64,000 nucleotides of DNA from Prosthecobacter sp. (GTDB taxonomy: Bacteria > Verrucomicrobiota > Verrucomicrobiia > Verrucomicrobiales > Verrucomicrobiaceae), in contig NZ_JAXMIH010000011.1 of NCBI RefSeq assembly GCF_034366625.1, positions 186,001-250,000 of the forward strand, written 5' to 3'. The position numbers were made by a program, and so were the translations under genes. A model generated the notes under the pieces. The model did not search any database. It was not told where the DNA came from and was given only the letters and a program-made list of their open reading frames with translations. Shown here piece by piece: positions 8,303 through 16,010 of this stretch (its first letter is position 1; the number at the start of each line of letters is the position of its first letter).

Positions 8303-8950
8303 ATGAAATTACTCCTGCCCCTCGCCCTGATTTCAACTCTCGCCTCCTGCACCAGTTTGCAGAACAACCCACGCCCCTCGGCTGAGCTGCCTTGCCGGGT
8401 TGCGCCAGAGACGAACAGGGGGCTGGCTTATGTCAGCGGCGGAGTAGGCCAGGTAGCCACCAGTTCGTTGGATGTCACAGATGACACCCTTAACTATGGC
8501 GGCAAGGTGGTTGACCGTCAGGCACGGGACTACACCAACATCGGCATGAATGCGATTCGCCGCACCGATGACATCGTTTACCGCGAGACAACGCGTTACC
8601 TCGACTATGGCTTGGACACGGTGGATGACGGTACCAGTTATGCAGCCAGTGCCATCACTCGCTGGCCGAATGTCGCCACTGGTGTTGTCCAGCGCGGTTT
8701 GGGCTCCACTCGAAAAATTTATCAGAGCACGGTGGCTACGTACGGAGAGGCCATCAACCGCACTTACTGGCCGTTCTGGAACATCTTCACCCCGCCGGAG
8801 CCCAAGCCCTACATGGTTGGCAGCCTCAACGACCTGCATCCAGGTTACAGCATGCCAGGCTCAGGCTGGCATTGCAGACTGCCACAGCTTCCGGTGGAGC
8901 CTATGGTTCAGGAGACCGCCGCCAAGAACCCCTACACCGTCTCGAAGTAA
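8303..8950 (+). CDS. Putative lipoprotein of unknown function
   Basis: The 215-residue product has a short signal ending in a lipobox (L-A-S-C, cysteine 16), so it should be lipid-anchored in the inner or outer membrane. The rest contains repeated aspartate/tyrosine/threonine-rich segments (about 45-150) and a C-terminal region rich in proline and tryptophan. I recognise no family. A strong intrinsic terminator follows 16 bp after the stop, so it is probably monocistronic. Confidence 0.7.
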   Translation: MKLLLPLALISTLASCTSLQNNPRPSAELPCRVAPETNRGLAYVSGGVGQVATSSLDVTDDTLNYGGKVVDRQARDYTNIGMNAIRRTDDIVYRETTRYLDYGLDTVDDGTSYAASAITRWPNVATGVVQRGLGSTRKIYQSTVATYGEAINRTYWPFWNIFTPPEPKPYMVGSLNDLHPGYSMPGSGWHCRLPQLPVEPMVQETAAKNPYTVSK

Positions 8951-8965
8951 GACTTTTCACACACG

Positions 8966-8995
8966 GGGACGGCTGAAAAGCCGTCCCTTTTTTTT
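8966..8995 (+). terminator. Rho-independent terminator
   Basis: A perfect 9-bp stem (GGGACGGCT at 8966-8974, AGCCGTCCC at 8979-8987) with a GAAA tetraloop is followed by eight T residues. It ends only 6 bp before the ATG of the next gene on the same strand. Confidence 0.92.
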
Positions 8996-9001
8996 GCCCC
9001 T

Positions 9002-9709
9002 ATGTCGCTCCAGGCGTTGTTCTTTGACGCCGCTGGCACGCTTATCCGGCCCGCGCAGCCCGTGGGACTGACCTACTCACTGTTTGCGGCGCAGTCTGGC
9101 GTTCAAACGGAACCGGAAGTTGTGATGAAGGCGTTCCGTGAGGCTTGGAAGGCGACTCCGCAACCGTTGCATCCCCCAGGCCGGCCATCCGAGGATGATG
9201 ACCGCGGCTGGTGGCGGGGGATGGTTGGCGATGTGTTTGCCCGCGTGCTGGGCGGGCCGCTGCCGGAAAACACGCTGGGTGATCTTTTTGATGATCTGTA
9301 TCTCCACTACGAGCAGCCGCAGGCATGGACGGTGTTTGACGATGTTGTGCCGGTCCTGAGTGACCTCGTGCGTGATCACCGGTTGTTTGTGCTGTCGAAT
9401 TTCGACCGCCGTTTGCGCCGCATCCTCGCCGGGCATGATCTGCTGCGTTTCTTTGGGCATGTCATCATCTCCAGTGAGGTGGGAGCTGCGAAACCGCATG
9501 CCCGCATGTTTCAGGCGGCTCTCGAAGTGGCAGACTGCCTGCCAGAGCATTGTTTGCACGTCGGCGACGACATGATCTGCGATATTGAAGGCGCGCAAAG
9601 CAGCGGAATGCATGCCTTTCGTGTGAAACGGCCTGAAAGCGGCCTCGCCGTGCTCATGCAGAAAGTCCGCGAGGGGGCATATTCCGGCTTGCGTAGCACG
9701 CTCTCGTGA
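9002..9709 (+). CDS. HAD superfamily hydrolase (HDHD3-like)
   Basis: The 235-residue protein has the four HAD motifs: FFDAAGTL with nucleophile Asp9, LSNFD near 130, AAKPHARMF near 162 with the lysine, and HVGDDMICD near 185. The second motif-I aspartate is alanine, as in HDHD3-like members. A cap domain lies between motifs I and II. Substrate unknown; such proteins are often small-metabolite phosphatases. The start ATG lies 6 bp after a strong terminator, leaving no room for a promoter or ribosome-binding site, so expression may depend on read-through. It is followed by tRNA-Lys. Confidence 0.85.
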   Translation: MSLQALFFDAAGTLIRPAQPVGLTYSLFAAQSGVQTEPEVVMKAFREAWKATPQPLHPPGRPSEDDDRGWWRGMVGDVFARVLGGPLPENTLGDLFDDLYLHYEQPQAWTVFDDVVPVLSDLVRDHRLFVLSNFDRRLRRILAGHDLLRFFGHVIISSEVGAAKPHARMFQAALEVADCLPEHCLHVGDDMICDIEGAQSSGMHAFRVKRPESGLAVLMQKVREGAYSGLRSTLS

Positions 9710-9735
9710 ATACATACCGCCCCCGTTTCGGAAAT

Positions 9736-9810
9736 GCGCAGGTAGCTCAGCGGTAGAGCAGTTGGCTTTTAACCAATTGGTCGAGGGTTCGATCCCCTCC
9801 CTGCGTACCA
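9736..9810 (+). tRNA. tRNA-Lys (anticodon UUU)
   Basis: The 75-nt sequence folds as a cloverleaf. The acceptor stem is GCGCAGG with CCTGCGT (G-U at 1-72), the D stem GCTC/GAGC, the anticodon stem GTTGG/CCAAT with loop CTTTTAA, and the T stem GAGGG/CCCTC with loop TTCGATC; CCA is encoded. The loop gives anticodon UUU. The 3' half (from 9781) is the integration target of the adjacent element, which preserves the tRNA. Confidence 0.97.
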
Positions 9811-9817
9811 TTTTCAT
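9781..9817 (+). repeat. attL core (direct repeat, left copy)
   Basis: This 37-bp repeat starts in the T arm of tRNA-Lys and runs through the encoded CCA plus TTTTCAT. It is identical to 17904-17940. Confidence 0.92.
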
Positions 9818-9860
9818 ACTGAGTGGTTTATGAGCAAATAAGGCAAAAGCTGGCCGCAAA

Positions 9861-9879
9861 GGGAACATTATGGGAACAG
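9861..9879 (+). other. Possible integrase arm-type site, left
   Basis: Two GGGAACA units 11 bp apart span 9861-9879, 43 bp inside the left att core. The right end has a matching copy (17800-17818) identical at 17 of 19 bases in the same orientation. The position and pairing suggest arm sites for the integrase or its accessory protein. Confidence 0.5.
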
Positions 9880-9970
9880 ATTCCCCCGTTGCTCGCCTGT
9901 TTCCATCCATGTCCATGCATGCTGCGGGAGGGCTTGCCACAGGAGGGGGAAACGGTTATTCTCCGCCATC

Positions 9971-10213
9971 ATGTCCACCCTGACACTCGATCAAACGACG
10001 CCTTACGCCAGCCTGCTGATGGCTGGCGAGGTCGTGTCTGTGATGCAGGGCGGGAAGAAGCTGGGCGTTTTCCTTCCGACCACGCCCAAGCCGCAAAGCG
10101 TGCCGCTGCCTGATTTTCGCGCCCGCCTGCGCAAGACGTGGGGCAGTCGCGTTTTCAGTGATGCGGAAGTGAAGGAGATGCGCGAGGCGGAGCTTGAACA
10201 CTGCCACGGCTGA
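9971..10213 (+). CDS. Antitoxin of a VapBC-like pair
   Basis: An 80-residue protein with a short beta-rich N terminus (VVSVMQGGKKLGVFLP, about 22-37) like Phd/VapB-type DNA-binding antitoxins. A helical, charged C terminus follows (about 55-78) of the kind that wraps the toxin. Its stop codon overlaps the toxin start by one base, so the two are translationally coupled. By analogy it should neutralise the PIN RNase and repress its own operon. It is the first gene inside the left end of the tRNA-Lys element. Confidence 0.75.
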   Translation: MSTLTLDQTTPYASLLMAGEVVSVMQGGKKLGVFLPTTPKPQSVPLPDFRARLRKTWGSRVFSDAEVKEMREAELEHCHG

Positions 10214-10668
10214 TGCACTGCGCGGACACGTCTTTTCTGTGTGCGCTCTACCGGCAGCAAAGTCATTCAGAGCGTGCCATTGCCACGCTGGAGGCCATTG
10301 GCGGGCCGATTGTGATTTCTTCCCTGCTGGCCTACGAGTTCAGGCAGGCGGTGCGCTTCCAAGTGTTCCTGCGCTCCCGTGACGCGACGAAAGGCTATCT
10401 GGAGACGGAAGGCATGATGATGCTGGCGCAATTCGAGAACGATCTGGAATCCGGCGTGGTCATTGAAGCCGGGGCGAACTGGACAGATGTGGCGGCAATC
10501 GTGGAAGGCTTGAGCGAGCGGCACACGATGCGGCGCGGCGCACGCTCCTTTGATCTGCTTCACATCGCCACGGCGCTGCAATGGGAAGCCTCGGTGTTTC
10601 TGAGCTTTGACGATTTGCAGCGCGAGATCGCAGCAGCGGAAGGGTTGAGCGTGCTGCCTGCCCGCTGA
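10213..10668 (+). CDS. PIN-domain RNase toxin (VapC-like)
   Basis: The 151-residue protein has the acidic PIN residues in order: Asp5 (CADTSFL), Glu42 (AYEF), Asp114 (FDLLHIATA) and Asp133/134. These bind the metal needed for RNA cleavage. VapC toxins cut tRNA or rRNA when the antitoxin is lost. The ATG overlaps the antitoxin stop. Placement beside attL suggests an addiction module that stabilises the element. Confidence 0.88.
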   Translation: MHCADTSFLCALYRQQSHSERAIATLEAIGGPIVISSLLAYEFRQAVRFQVFLRSRDATKGYLETEGMMMLAQFENDLESGVVIEAGANWTDVAAIVEGLSERHTMRRGARSFDLLHIATALQWEASVFLSFDDLQREIAAAEGLSVLPAR

Positions 10669-10677
10669 TTCGCGGAT

Positions 10678-11583
10678 TCAGGTGGCTTCCCTCCCCATGT
10701 TGAGAGGTAGGAGCCGCTGACGCGGCTTCGATTCAATGACCTTCTTTCGCCGTGCCCTTTCTTTGGCTGGCAGCTTGCCGCCTGCCATTTCTTCGACTGC
10801 TCCCGCTGCTTTGAGGATGTGCTCCAAGCTGATTGGTGGCAGGGCTGCGTTGGGATGAAGGTAATGGGAGAGGTACTTCTTCGATGCAGTGTGCAGCTTC
10901 CGACGGGAGGCGACGAGGTAGGCCACAGCTTCGGCCTCCAGTTCGCGTACTTCGATGGCGAGGTCGCCGCGATGGTCCCAAAAATCGTTCTCCGTTTTGC
11001 CCACATGCCCGCAGAACAAGTGCCCCAATTCGTGGGCCAGCGTGGCAAACTTCGTGGGACGGTCGTGGCATTCGTTGATTCGCAGGTCATAGCCGCCACC
11101 AGACGGTGCGCATTGAACGTATCCGGCCCCGTCCACATGCATCACTTCCTCCGCCACGGTGATGCTCATGCTGGCGCACAAGCCCAGCATCCTGCCCCAT
11201 ACCAGTTCATTGATCTCCCCTTGGGCATGAAAGGGGTCTTCAACGGCATTCCTGACGGCTTCGGGCAAAGCGTTGCCATAGGTGTCGGCGACATCGAAGA
11301 CAAAGCGCACCGGCCCCATGATTTGCAGGACCACCAGCGGGCGCGAGCCGGGCTTGACCTTGAGACCCATTTCCGCCCATTCCTTGGCGGAGGCGATGTA
11401 GCGGGCCTTGGGGTGCTGGATGTGCAGCAGCATCGCGTTGTAGGGCGCGTAGCGTGGCATCCGGCTGGCGAACTCCATCAGCTCGTGAAATCGCTCCGGC
11501 GTGTGGTAGGCCAGGGCGCTTTCGATCAGCTCGTTCACGGCTGATTTGGCTTCCTCACGCTCTTTGTCATCCACGTTCAGCAT
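10678..11583 (-). CDS. ArdC-like protein with zinc metallopeptidase domain
   Basis: The 301-residue protein has two parts. Residues about 30-105 resemble the ArdC N-terminal ssDNA-binding domain (YNAMLLHIQHP near 48, a W-x-x-x-G-x-x-V-K-x-G pattern near 69-79, FVFDVADT near 94). Residues 140-230 hold an ImmA/IrrE-like zinc peptidase core with HELGH at 184-188 and candidate glutamates near 214-218. ArdC proteins are anti-restriction factors on plasmids and ICEs, so it may protect the element on entry. It is convergent with the toxin gene, 9 bp away. Confidence 0.8.
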   Translation of the reverse strand: MLNVDDKEREEAKSAVNELIESALAYHTPERFHELMEFASRMPRYAPYNAMLLHIQHPKARYIASAKEWAEMGLKVKPGSRPLVVLQIMGPVRFVFDVADTYGNALPEAVRNAVEDPFHAQGEINELVWGRMLGLCASMSITVAEEVMHVDGAGYVQCAPSGGGYDLRINECHDRPTKFATLAHELGHLFCGHVGKTENDFWDHRGDLAIEVRELEAEAVAYLVASRRKLHTASKKYLSHYLHPNAALPPISLEHILKAAGAVEEMAGGKLPAKERARRKKVIESKPRQRLLPLNMGREAT

Positions 11584-11647
11584 GGCATGGACTGAAACGA
11601 TGAGCGCAGGCTGTGCAACTCAGAACAGTGGCAGGAAGCCATCGCGG

Positions 11648-11854
11648 TCATGGCGATGTGGCTAAACACGCGTGCAATTCGAGCACACTCTGCTTGGTCT
11701 TTGAATGGCTTAATCGCAAGAGTCCTTGAGCATCCATGGTGGCATGTTCAAGGGTCTTGCCGGTCAGTCTTTGGAAGGCATCAACGAATCCCAAGACTTC
11801 CCGCCCGCCACTGGCAGGATTTGGACGTTCCCGTACCGTCCCCACCTGTACCAC
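11648..11854 (-). CDS. Small ORF or gene fragment in degraded region
   Basis: The 68-codon frame has a natural-looking C-terminal two thirds (from about residue 18), but its first residues read like out-of-frame sequence. The frame at 11764-11952 reads into it across the same DNA. The simplest view is one gene of about 100 codons (11952 down to 11648) broken by a frameshift near 11800. No family recognised. Confidence 0.3.
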   Translation of the reverse strand: MVQVGTVRERPNPASGGREVLGFVDAFQRLTGKTLEHATMDAQGLLRLSHSKTKQSVLELHACLATSP

Positions 11855-11952
11855 GCGATGCGGCGCAGTTGCTCCGGCGTCTTGTTGCCACTTGGTTTCA
11901 AGCCGAGAAAGGTTCTCATCGAGTCGGGAGGCTGGGACGGGGAGGCGTTCAT
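11764..11952 (-). CDS. Small ORF with NKTPEQL motif, possibly frameshifted
   Basis: This frame encodes 62 residues, including a KTPEQL motif that also occurs in the neighbouring frame at 11957-12238. The two DNA segments share GTTGCTCCGGCGTCTTG, so they are probably repeats of a common short motif. The ATG overlaps the stop of the upstream frame (11949) by 4 bp. No family recognised; see the degraded-region finding. Confidence 0.35.
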   Translation of the reverse strand: MNASPSQPPDSMRTFLGLKPSGNKTPEQLRRIAWYRWGRYGNVQILPVAGGKSWDSLMPSKD

Positions 11953-12242
11953 TGTTTCACTTTGGCTTGTTCGCCCCCTTGAATAAAGGATGCAAGGGAT
12001 CTTCCTCGGCTATCGGCAGCGGTCGATATGCGGCGATACTTGAGAGCCGAAGCCGCTCCAGTTGCTCCGGCGTCTTGACGCCAGATTTCCGCAAGGGCGC
12101 GGAGGTCGTCGCGGAGGCGCTGAGGGGTGGAGTCGGCTGGAACATGCTCGAATTGAAGCACAGAGGCTTTGACCGGCCAAGGTGTTCCACTCGTTCCCGT
12201 GCAAAAATTGAAATCGTCCCTTCGCAGGATGGCAGCAAAAGT
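11949..12242 (-). pseudogene. Unresolved ORF remnant(s), two competing frames
   Basis: Two frames both look partly protein-like. One (stop 11949, GTG at 12161, open to an in-frame TAA at 12243) has a natural stretch VLQFEHVPADSTPQRLRDDL. The other (stop 11957) has a natural C terminus from the KTPEQL motif on. A single indel near 12075 would join them. The first frame also continues from the ORF upstream, separated only by TAA at 12243-12245, and has no ATG of its own. This pattern suggests decay or assembly error. Confidence 0.3.
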
Positions 12243-12316
12243 TTAAATCAGGCCCGTTTGACTGCTGAAGTGCAAGAGGCCTTGAGTACAAAACGACTCG
12301 CCCCGTTCGCGTTCCT

Positions 12317-12529
12317 CTAGCGAATCCCGCCTGGACTGAATGTTTTCCAGAAGTTCGGATTTTTGGCGACTCGACTCTGCCAAGAGGGACTGGAGGAAGA
12401 TCGCTCGGCGCAGAGTTGCCTCACCCGCTCGACTCGCTCGGCCACGTTCACTAGCTCCTGCTCTGTGTAAAGCTCGCCAGTCAATGGGCAGATCATTTTT
12501 GCCGAGGTATTGTCCTGTGGTGAAGTCAT
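12317..12529 (-). CDS. Small ORF of uncertain reality
   Basis: About 70 residues, with a plausible soluble stretch beginning MICPLTGELYTEQELVNVAE. The overlapping frame (stop 12243) is natural-looking on both flanks of this stretch, so a pair of compensating frameshifts in one longer gene is possible. It points away from the secreted-protein gene at 12706. No family recognised. Confidence 0.3.
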   Translation of the reverse strand: MTSPQDNTSAKMICPLTGELYTEQELVNVAERVERVRQLCAERSSSSPSWQSRVAKNPNFWKTFSPGGIR

Positions 12530-12705
12530 AGCGGTATTCGGAAAGGGTTGGGAACGGTGTCGCGACGTTGGCGAGGAATGTCTGGTCTTCAACCAAATCA
12601 CCGCCTGTGTGTAGGAGCGTTTTGAAGTCGCCACATGTTGCAAGGATGGTGTTGGATTCGCAATTGCGGCCTTGCGTGGCGCGGAAACGGGATAGGCTCG
12701 TGGGC

Positions 12706-13272
12706 ATGAAAACGCGTATTGCAGCACTGGTGTTTTTTGCCGCCACCTGCCCTAATCTGACTCAGGCGGGCGATCTGTTCTCCACCAAGGAGAACATCAA
12801 GGCCAGAGGGATTGATCTGAGCTTCGAGGTTCCCGCAGGCATGAAGAAAAGGGACGATGAGTCCTTCGTTCAGGTATGGGTGACTGAGACACAGGGAATG
12901 CGAATCCGCATTCACCTGCTGATGTCGAAGCATCACATGCACACTCACGCCGAAAAGCTCAAAGCCTTAGCGGACGCCGAAGCCGCAAACGGCACCAGAA
13001 CCATTTCGTCAGAGCGTCTGAAAATAGGGCGCGAGCCAGCGATAATTGTGGAGCATGCATGGACGCCTCATCCTCCATATAATCAGGCTGATAAAGACGC
13101 CAAAAAGGTGGAACAACACGACATCGAATTATCGCTGTTCCCCGGTGACACCACAATTAAATTGACCTGCCTCATTGGGAAACCTGATTATGGCGGCGAA
13201 CCGCTGGCGGAAAGCATCGCCGCTGTGCGCCCCGCCCTGTTGAAGATGTTGAAAAGTGTGGAGTTGAATTAG
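12706..13272 (+). CDS. Hypothetical exported protein
   Basis: About 188 residues with a clear signal peptide (MKTRIAALVFF core, cleavage near residue 21). The mature part is a hydrophilic mixed alpha/beta domain ending in a helix; one segment contains a histidine cluster (HHMHTH near residue 71). No family recognised. Start 12706 is chosen from the signal peptide; the frame is open further upstream. It is the only clearly exported product of the tRNA-Lys element and lies between the decayed ORFs and the iteron region. Confidence 0.7.
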   Translation: MKTRIAALVFFAATCPNLTQAGDLFSTKENIKARGIDLSFEVPAGMKKRDDESFVQVWVTETQGMRIRIHLLMSKHHMHTHAEKLKALADAEAANGTRTISSERLKIGREPAIIVEHAWTPHPPYNQADKDAKKVEQHDIELSLFPGDTTIKLTCLIGKPDYGGEPLAESIAAVRPALLKMLKSVELN

Positions 13273-13474
13273 CGCTTTGCGTTCCTGCCTGTCATTTCTT
13301 CGCCCTCGCACGTCACTCCCACGGCGGCAATTGCGCGGTATCAGTGCTCAAGCCACGCTTTGCCCCTTTTGCCGCGATTTGAGCTGCCAGCCGTGCCTGC
13401 GTCCATCACAGCCACGTTCGGGCGTCGCAGGAGGGCAACAAGTGCGTGGTAAGCCTTGGCGCGGTCTTCGTGCC
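13273..13474. other. Non-coding left part of the replication region
   Basis: No gene or clear regulatory motif is seen here. It adjoins the iteron cluster and may be part of the origin. Confidence 0.4.
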
Positions 13475-13616
13475 GTTTCCCTGCTGACTGCGATGGTGGA
13501 GCTTCGTTTCCGGTTCGTTTCCCGAAAACCGCCCTCGTTTCCGGCCTGCTTCCATCTCGTTTCCATCAGGCATTCTTCGTTTCCCGTTTCCCGCCTATAG
13601 GTTGGAAACTGGAAAC
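13475..13616. repeat. Iteron cluster, candidate replication origin
   Basis: Seven direct GTTTCC copies start at 13475, 13506, 13517, 13537, 13559, 13579 and 13586. Two inverted copies (GGAAAC) start at 13604 and 13611. Most direct copies are preceded by TTC or CTC. The cluster ends 8 bp from the stop of the RepA-like gene. Multiple short repeats directly 3' of a replication gene match the origin layout of phage-satellite islands such as SaPIs and of iteron plasmids. Confidence 0.65.
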
Positions 13617-13624
13617 GAGGAGCA

Positions 13625-14662
13625 TCATGGCGTTTCGACGGCTTCGTAGTCACGTCCTTTCTTGCGCACGAGTCCGGCAGTCATGAGTTTCTTTGCCCAC
13701 TTGCTGATGGTGCTACACTTGACGTTCAGCATCTCTGCAAGATCAGAGGCGCTACCAACTCCATCGCGGATATGAGCCAGCAGGGCGTCTGTGCCATTAA
13801 ATGCCTCGCAGGTGATAGAGATGCGTGCGCCCTCATCAAGCAGTGTCCAGCGAAGCGGTTGAGCCTCACGCCCTTGACAATTGCGACACTTGGAAAAGCT
13901 GGTGATGAACTGCTTGCACCGTGCGCCGTCTTCGCTGGCGTCCTTCAAGCTCAGAATCCAGTGAGCCGGGTCTTCACGCCGGGAGCCTCCCCGCATCTCG
14001 CCATTGCGGCCTGCATGGTGAATGATCATCACCGTAATGCCACGGCGGCGCAGACTCAGCAGCCAGTCTTTGATCTTGTCGAAGTCGTCATTTTCATTCT
14101 CCCGCATGCCGTTCTGGCTCGTGCTCAAATTGTCGATCACAAACAGCGAGCCGTCTGGGAGCATCGCGGACAGCCCGGCCTGATGCGCAGGGTTGGCAAT
14201 GTTCACACTAATGGCCTGCTCCATGTATAGATGCTCGTTGCTCAACCAGTGAAAATTCTGAGACAGGATGCCGATCTTGTTAGCGCGGTCTTGCACGTCG
14301 GGCAGGTTCATCTCGGCGTCGAAGTAGAAAACAGGCCGCGAGCCTTCCCCCTTGCTCCATGAGCCGAGCGCACTGCCTTCTGCCACGGCATTGCTGATGA
14401 TCATTGCGAGCCATGTCTTGCCATGACCACGCGGGGCGAACAAATAGCCAAGATCACCCTCGCGCAGCCATGAGCCAAGCAGTGGGCGACGTTGTGGAAG
14501 ATCCTTGCTAGCGAGCATGTCGGCGCTCAGTAGTGATCTAGTGAAATCGGGCGCTTGCGGCACCGTGCCATTGTTAGCGGACGGCGGCGAATCTGCTGCG
14601 GCACCCTTGGCTTTGACGGGTAAATCGGCGGCAGCGGGGGTGAAAGGAATGACATGGTTCAT
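13625..14662 (-). CDS. RepA-like AAA+ helicase with C-terminal winged helix
   Basis: About 345 residues. The Walker A motif is APRGHGKTW (about 76-84) and Walker B is LFVIDNL (Asp177), followed by an IIHHAGR segment typical of RepA/RecA-fold (AAA_25) ATPases of plasmids and satellites. The last 50 residues form a helix-turn-helix (SDLAEMLNVKCSTISKW) that could bind the iterons. Start 14662 gives a 4-bp ATGA overlap with the primase stop, so the two are coupled. It is likely the replicative helicase or initiator of the element; the iterons lie directly downstream. Confidence 0.85.
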   Translation of the reverse strand: MNHVIPFTPAAADLPVKAKGAAADSPPSANNGTVPQAPDFTRSLLSADMLASKDLPQRRPLLGSWLREGDLGYLFAPRGHGKTWLAMIISNAVAEGSALGSWSKGEGSRPVFYFDAEMNLPDVQDRANKIGILSQNFHWLSNEHLYMEQAISVNIANPAHQAGLSAMLPDGSLFVIDNLSTSQNGMRENENDDFDKIKDWLLSLRRRGITVMIIHHAGRNGEMRGGSRREDPAHWILSLKDASEDGARCKQFITSFSKCRNCQGREAQPLRWTLLDEGARISITCEAFNGTDALLAHIRDGVGSASDLAEMLNVKCSTISKWAKKLMTAGLVRKKGRDYEAVETP

Positions 14663-15645
14663 GGTAGGAGATCGTGGAGATGGGGTTGTTGTTCGGCGCA
14701 AAGCACAGAGCAGTCGTTCAAGTCATTCACGGGTCTGCCATCGCGGCGGTTCAGGCCGGTGAAGTCGAAAAAATCCACCTGACAGCCTTTGGCGTGGAGT
14801 TGGGCGGCCCATATCTGAGCGCTGGTCATGCCACCGCCATCGGCGTCGGCGTGCGGGTAGATGCGCACCCTGCGGCCAGCGAGTAGAGACAGCGCGGTGG
14901 CCTCCATCTGAGTGCCTGCGCTCCTGCCAAGCATGGCGACGGGCAGCACGCCCCATCTTTCAAAGAGGAAGGCGAAATGCAACGCGGCGAGGTAGTCGGG
15001 ACCGCCTTCCACGAGCATGATGGCGCGGAACTGCGGGATGCGGCGCAAGACAGCCGCGCCGACAGGCCATGCTTTGGAAGATCCTTTGAGTGTATGGGCT
15101 TTACGCTCGCCAAGTTTGTCCATCTCTGGAAATGGCTTGCCGTCGAGGCGGCGTGCTTCTGCGATGCGCCTGGCTTGATCGGTGAGAATCCAGCAAGGGA
15201 ATCCGCACACATCGCCAAAGGCCAGTGTGGGCAGGCAATGAGCGAGCGAGACGGCCTCCGGGCAAAGGTGGCGGGTCTTGGCGACTCTTTCGATCTCGGT
15301 CGTCGAGCCGCGATGCAGCAGCGGCATGACAAGAGAGGCAGGACGCATAGAATGCGAGCATGATGACGTGACGGCCAACGGAACGCCTGCCATCGCGAGA
15401 AAACGTCTGGTGGCCTCCTGTGTGTCGATCTTGCAGGCAGTGGCTATGAAGTCGATCACATCGCCACCTTCATTGGCGGAGAAGTCCTTCCAGCGCCGAC
15501 CGCCGTCGTAGATGGAGAATGAAGGTGACTTGTCAGTACGGAAGGGCGAGCGGCAGGACGCGGCAGGCTGGCCGGGAAGCCCGAGACGCTGCCACACATC
15601 AGGGATCAGCAGGCGCTCTTTGAGCGCGGGAATGTCGTTGTTCAT
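14659..15645 (-). CDS. TOPRIM primase (DnaG-like)
   Basis: The 328-residue protein begins with a degenerate CHC2-type region (SPFRTDKSPSFSIY near 33-46, then EGGDVIDF near 59-66). Only one of the usual zinc cysteines (Cys31) is kept, so zinc binding is doubtful. The TOPRIM catalytic residues are present: Glu213 in LVEGGPDYLAAL, and Asp267 and Asp269 in YPHADADG. It should synthesise primers for the coupled helicase. The primase-helicase-iteron order argues for autonomous replication after excision. Confidence 0.87.
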   Translation of the reverse strand: MNNDIPALKERLLIPDVWQRLGLPGQPAASCRSPFRTDKSPSFSIYDGGRRWKDFSANEGGDVIDFIATACKIDTQEATRRFLAMAGVPLAVTSSCSHSMRPASLVMPLLHRGSTTEIERVAKTRHLCPEAVSLAHCLPTLAFGDVCGFPCWILTDQARRIAEARRLDGKPFPEMDKLGERKAHTLKGSSKAWPVGAAVLRRIPQFRAIMLVEGGPDYLAALHFAFLFERWGVLPVAMLGRSAGTQMEATALSLLAGRRVRIYPHADADGGGMTSAQIWAAQLHAKGCQVDFFDFTGLNRRDGRPVNDLNDCSVLCAEQQPHLHDLLP

Positions 15646-15761
15646 GGAGCGCGGTTTGTGCGCTTGCCTGTGAACTGCTTTTGGCTACTCTATGCGGTAT
15701 CTGAACTCCACAAACAGCAGCCGCTTTGCCGTCACCGGGAAGCGGTTTGTTGTTGGTGGAA

Positions 15762-16010
15762 TTAGCGGGTGACTTCGACTTGCTCTGCTTGGAGAAACTC
15801 ACGAATGCTTGCGCAATCGAATAGCCTGCGGCCCTTGAGCGCCCCCTTCTTTCTGATGCTCACGGAGCGAATCTTTCGTTCGCCAGCGAGGATGTATAGA
15901 TGCGAGCGAGACAGCCCGAAGAGTGCGCGGGCGGTGCGGTGATCTGCAAATTCTGGCAGCACTGCGACTGCCGTTGATTGAGGTTTGGTATCAAGTGCGG
16001 ATGTGGACAT
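15762..16010 (-). CDS. Excisionase-like helix-turn-helix protein
   Basis: About 82 residues. The centre (RTARALFGLSRSHLYIL) is a MerR-like helix-turn-helix of the HTH_17/excisionase type, followed by a basic wing and a C-terminal helix with a short linker (REFLQAEQ). Such proteins control excision or activate element genes. It lies between the integrase and the primase on the same strand. Start 16010 is preferred over 16085 because it removes a low-quality N-terminal extension. Confidence 0.75.
   Translation of the reverse strand: MSTSALDTKPQSTAVAVLPEFADHRTARALFGLSRSHLYILAGERKIRSVSIRKKGALKGRRLFDCASIREFLQAEQVEVTR

Noticed and set aside
11736..12320. + strand ORF of 194 codons in the tRNA-Lys element
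   Set aside because: Ser/Arg-rich composition typical of a shadow; - strand frames look more protein-like.
13475..13616. CRISPR array
   Set aside because: The repeats are 6 bp with irregular spacing and occur in both orientations; no unique spacers and no cas genes.
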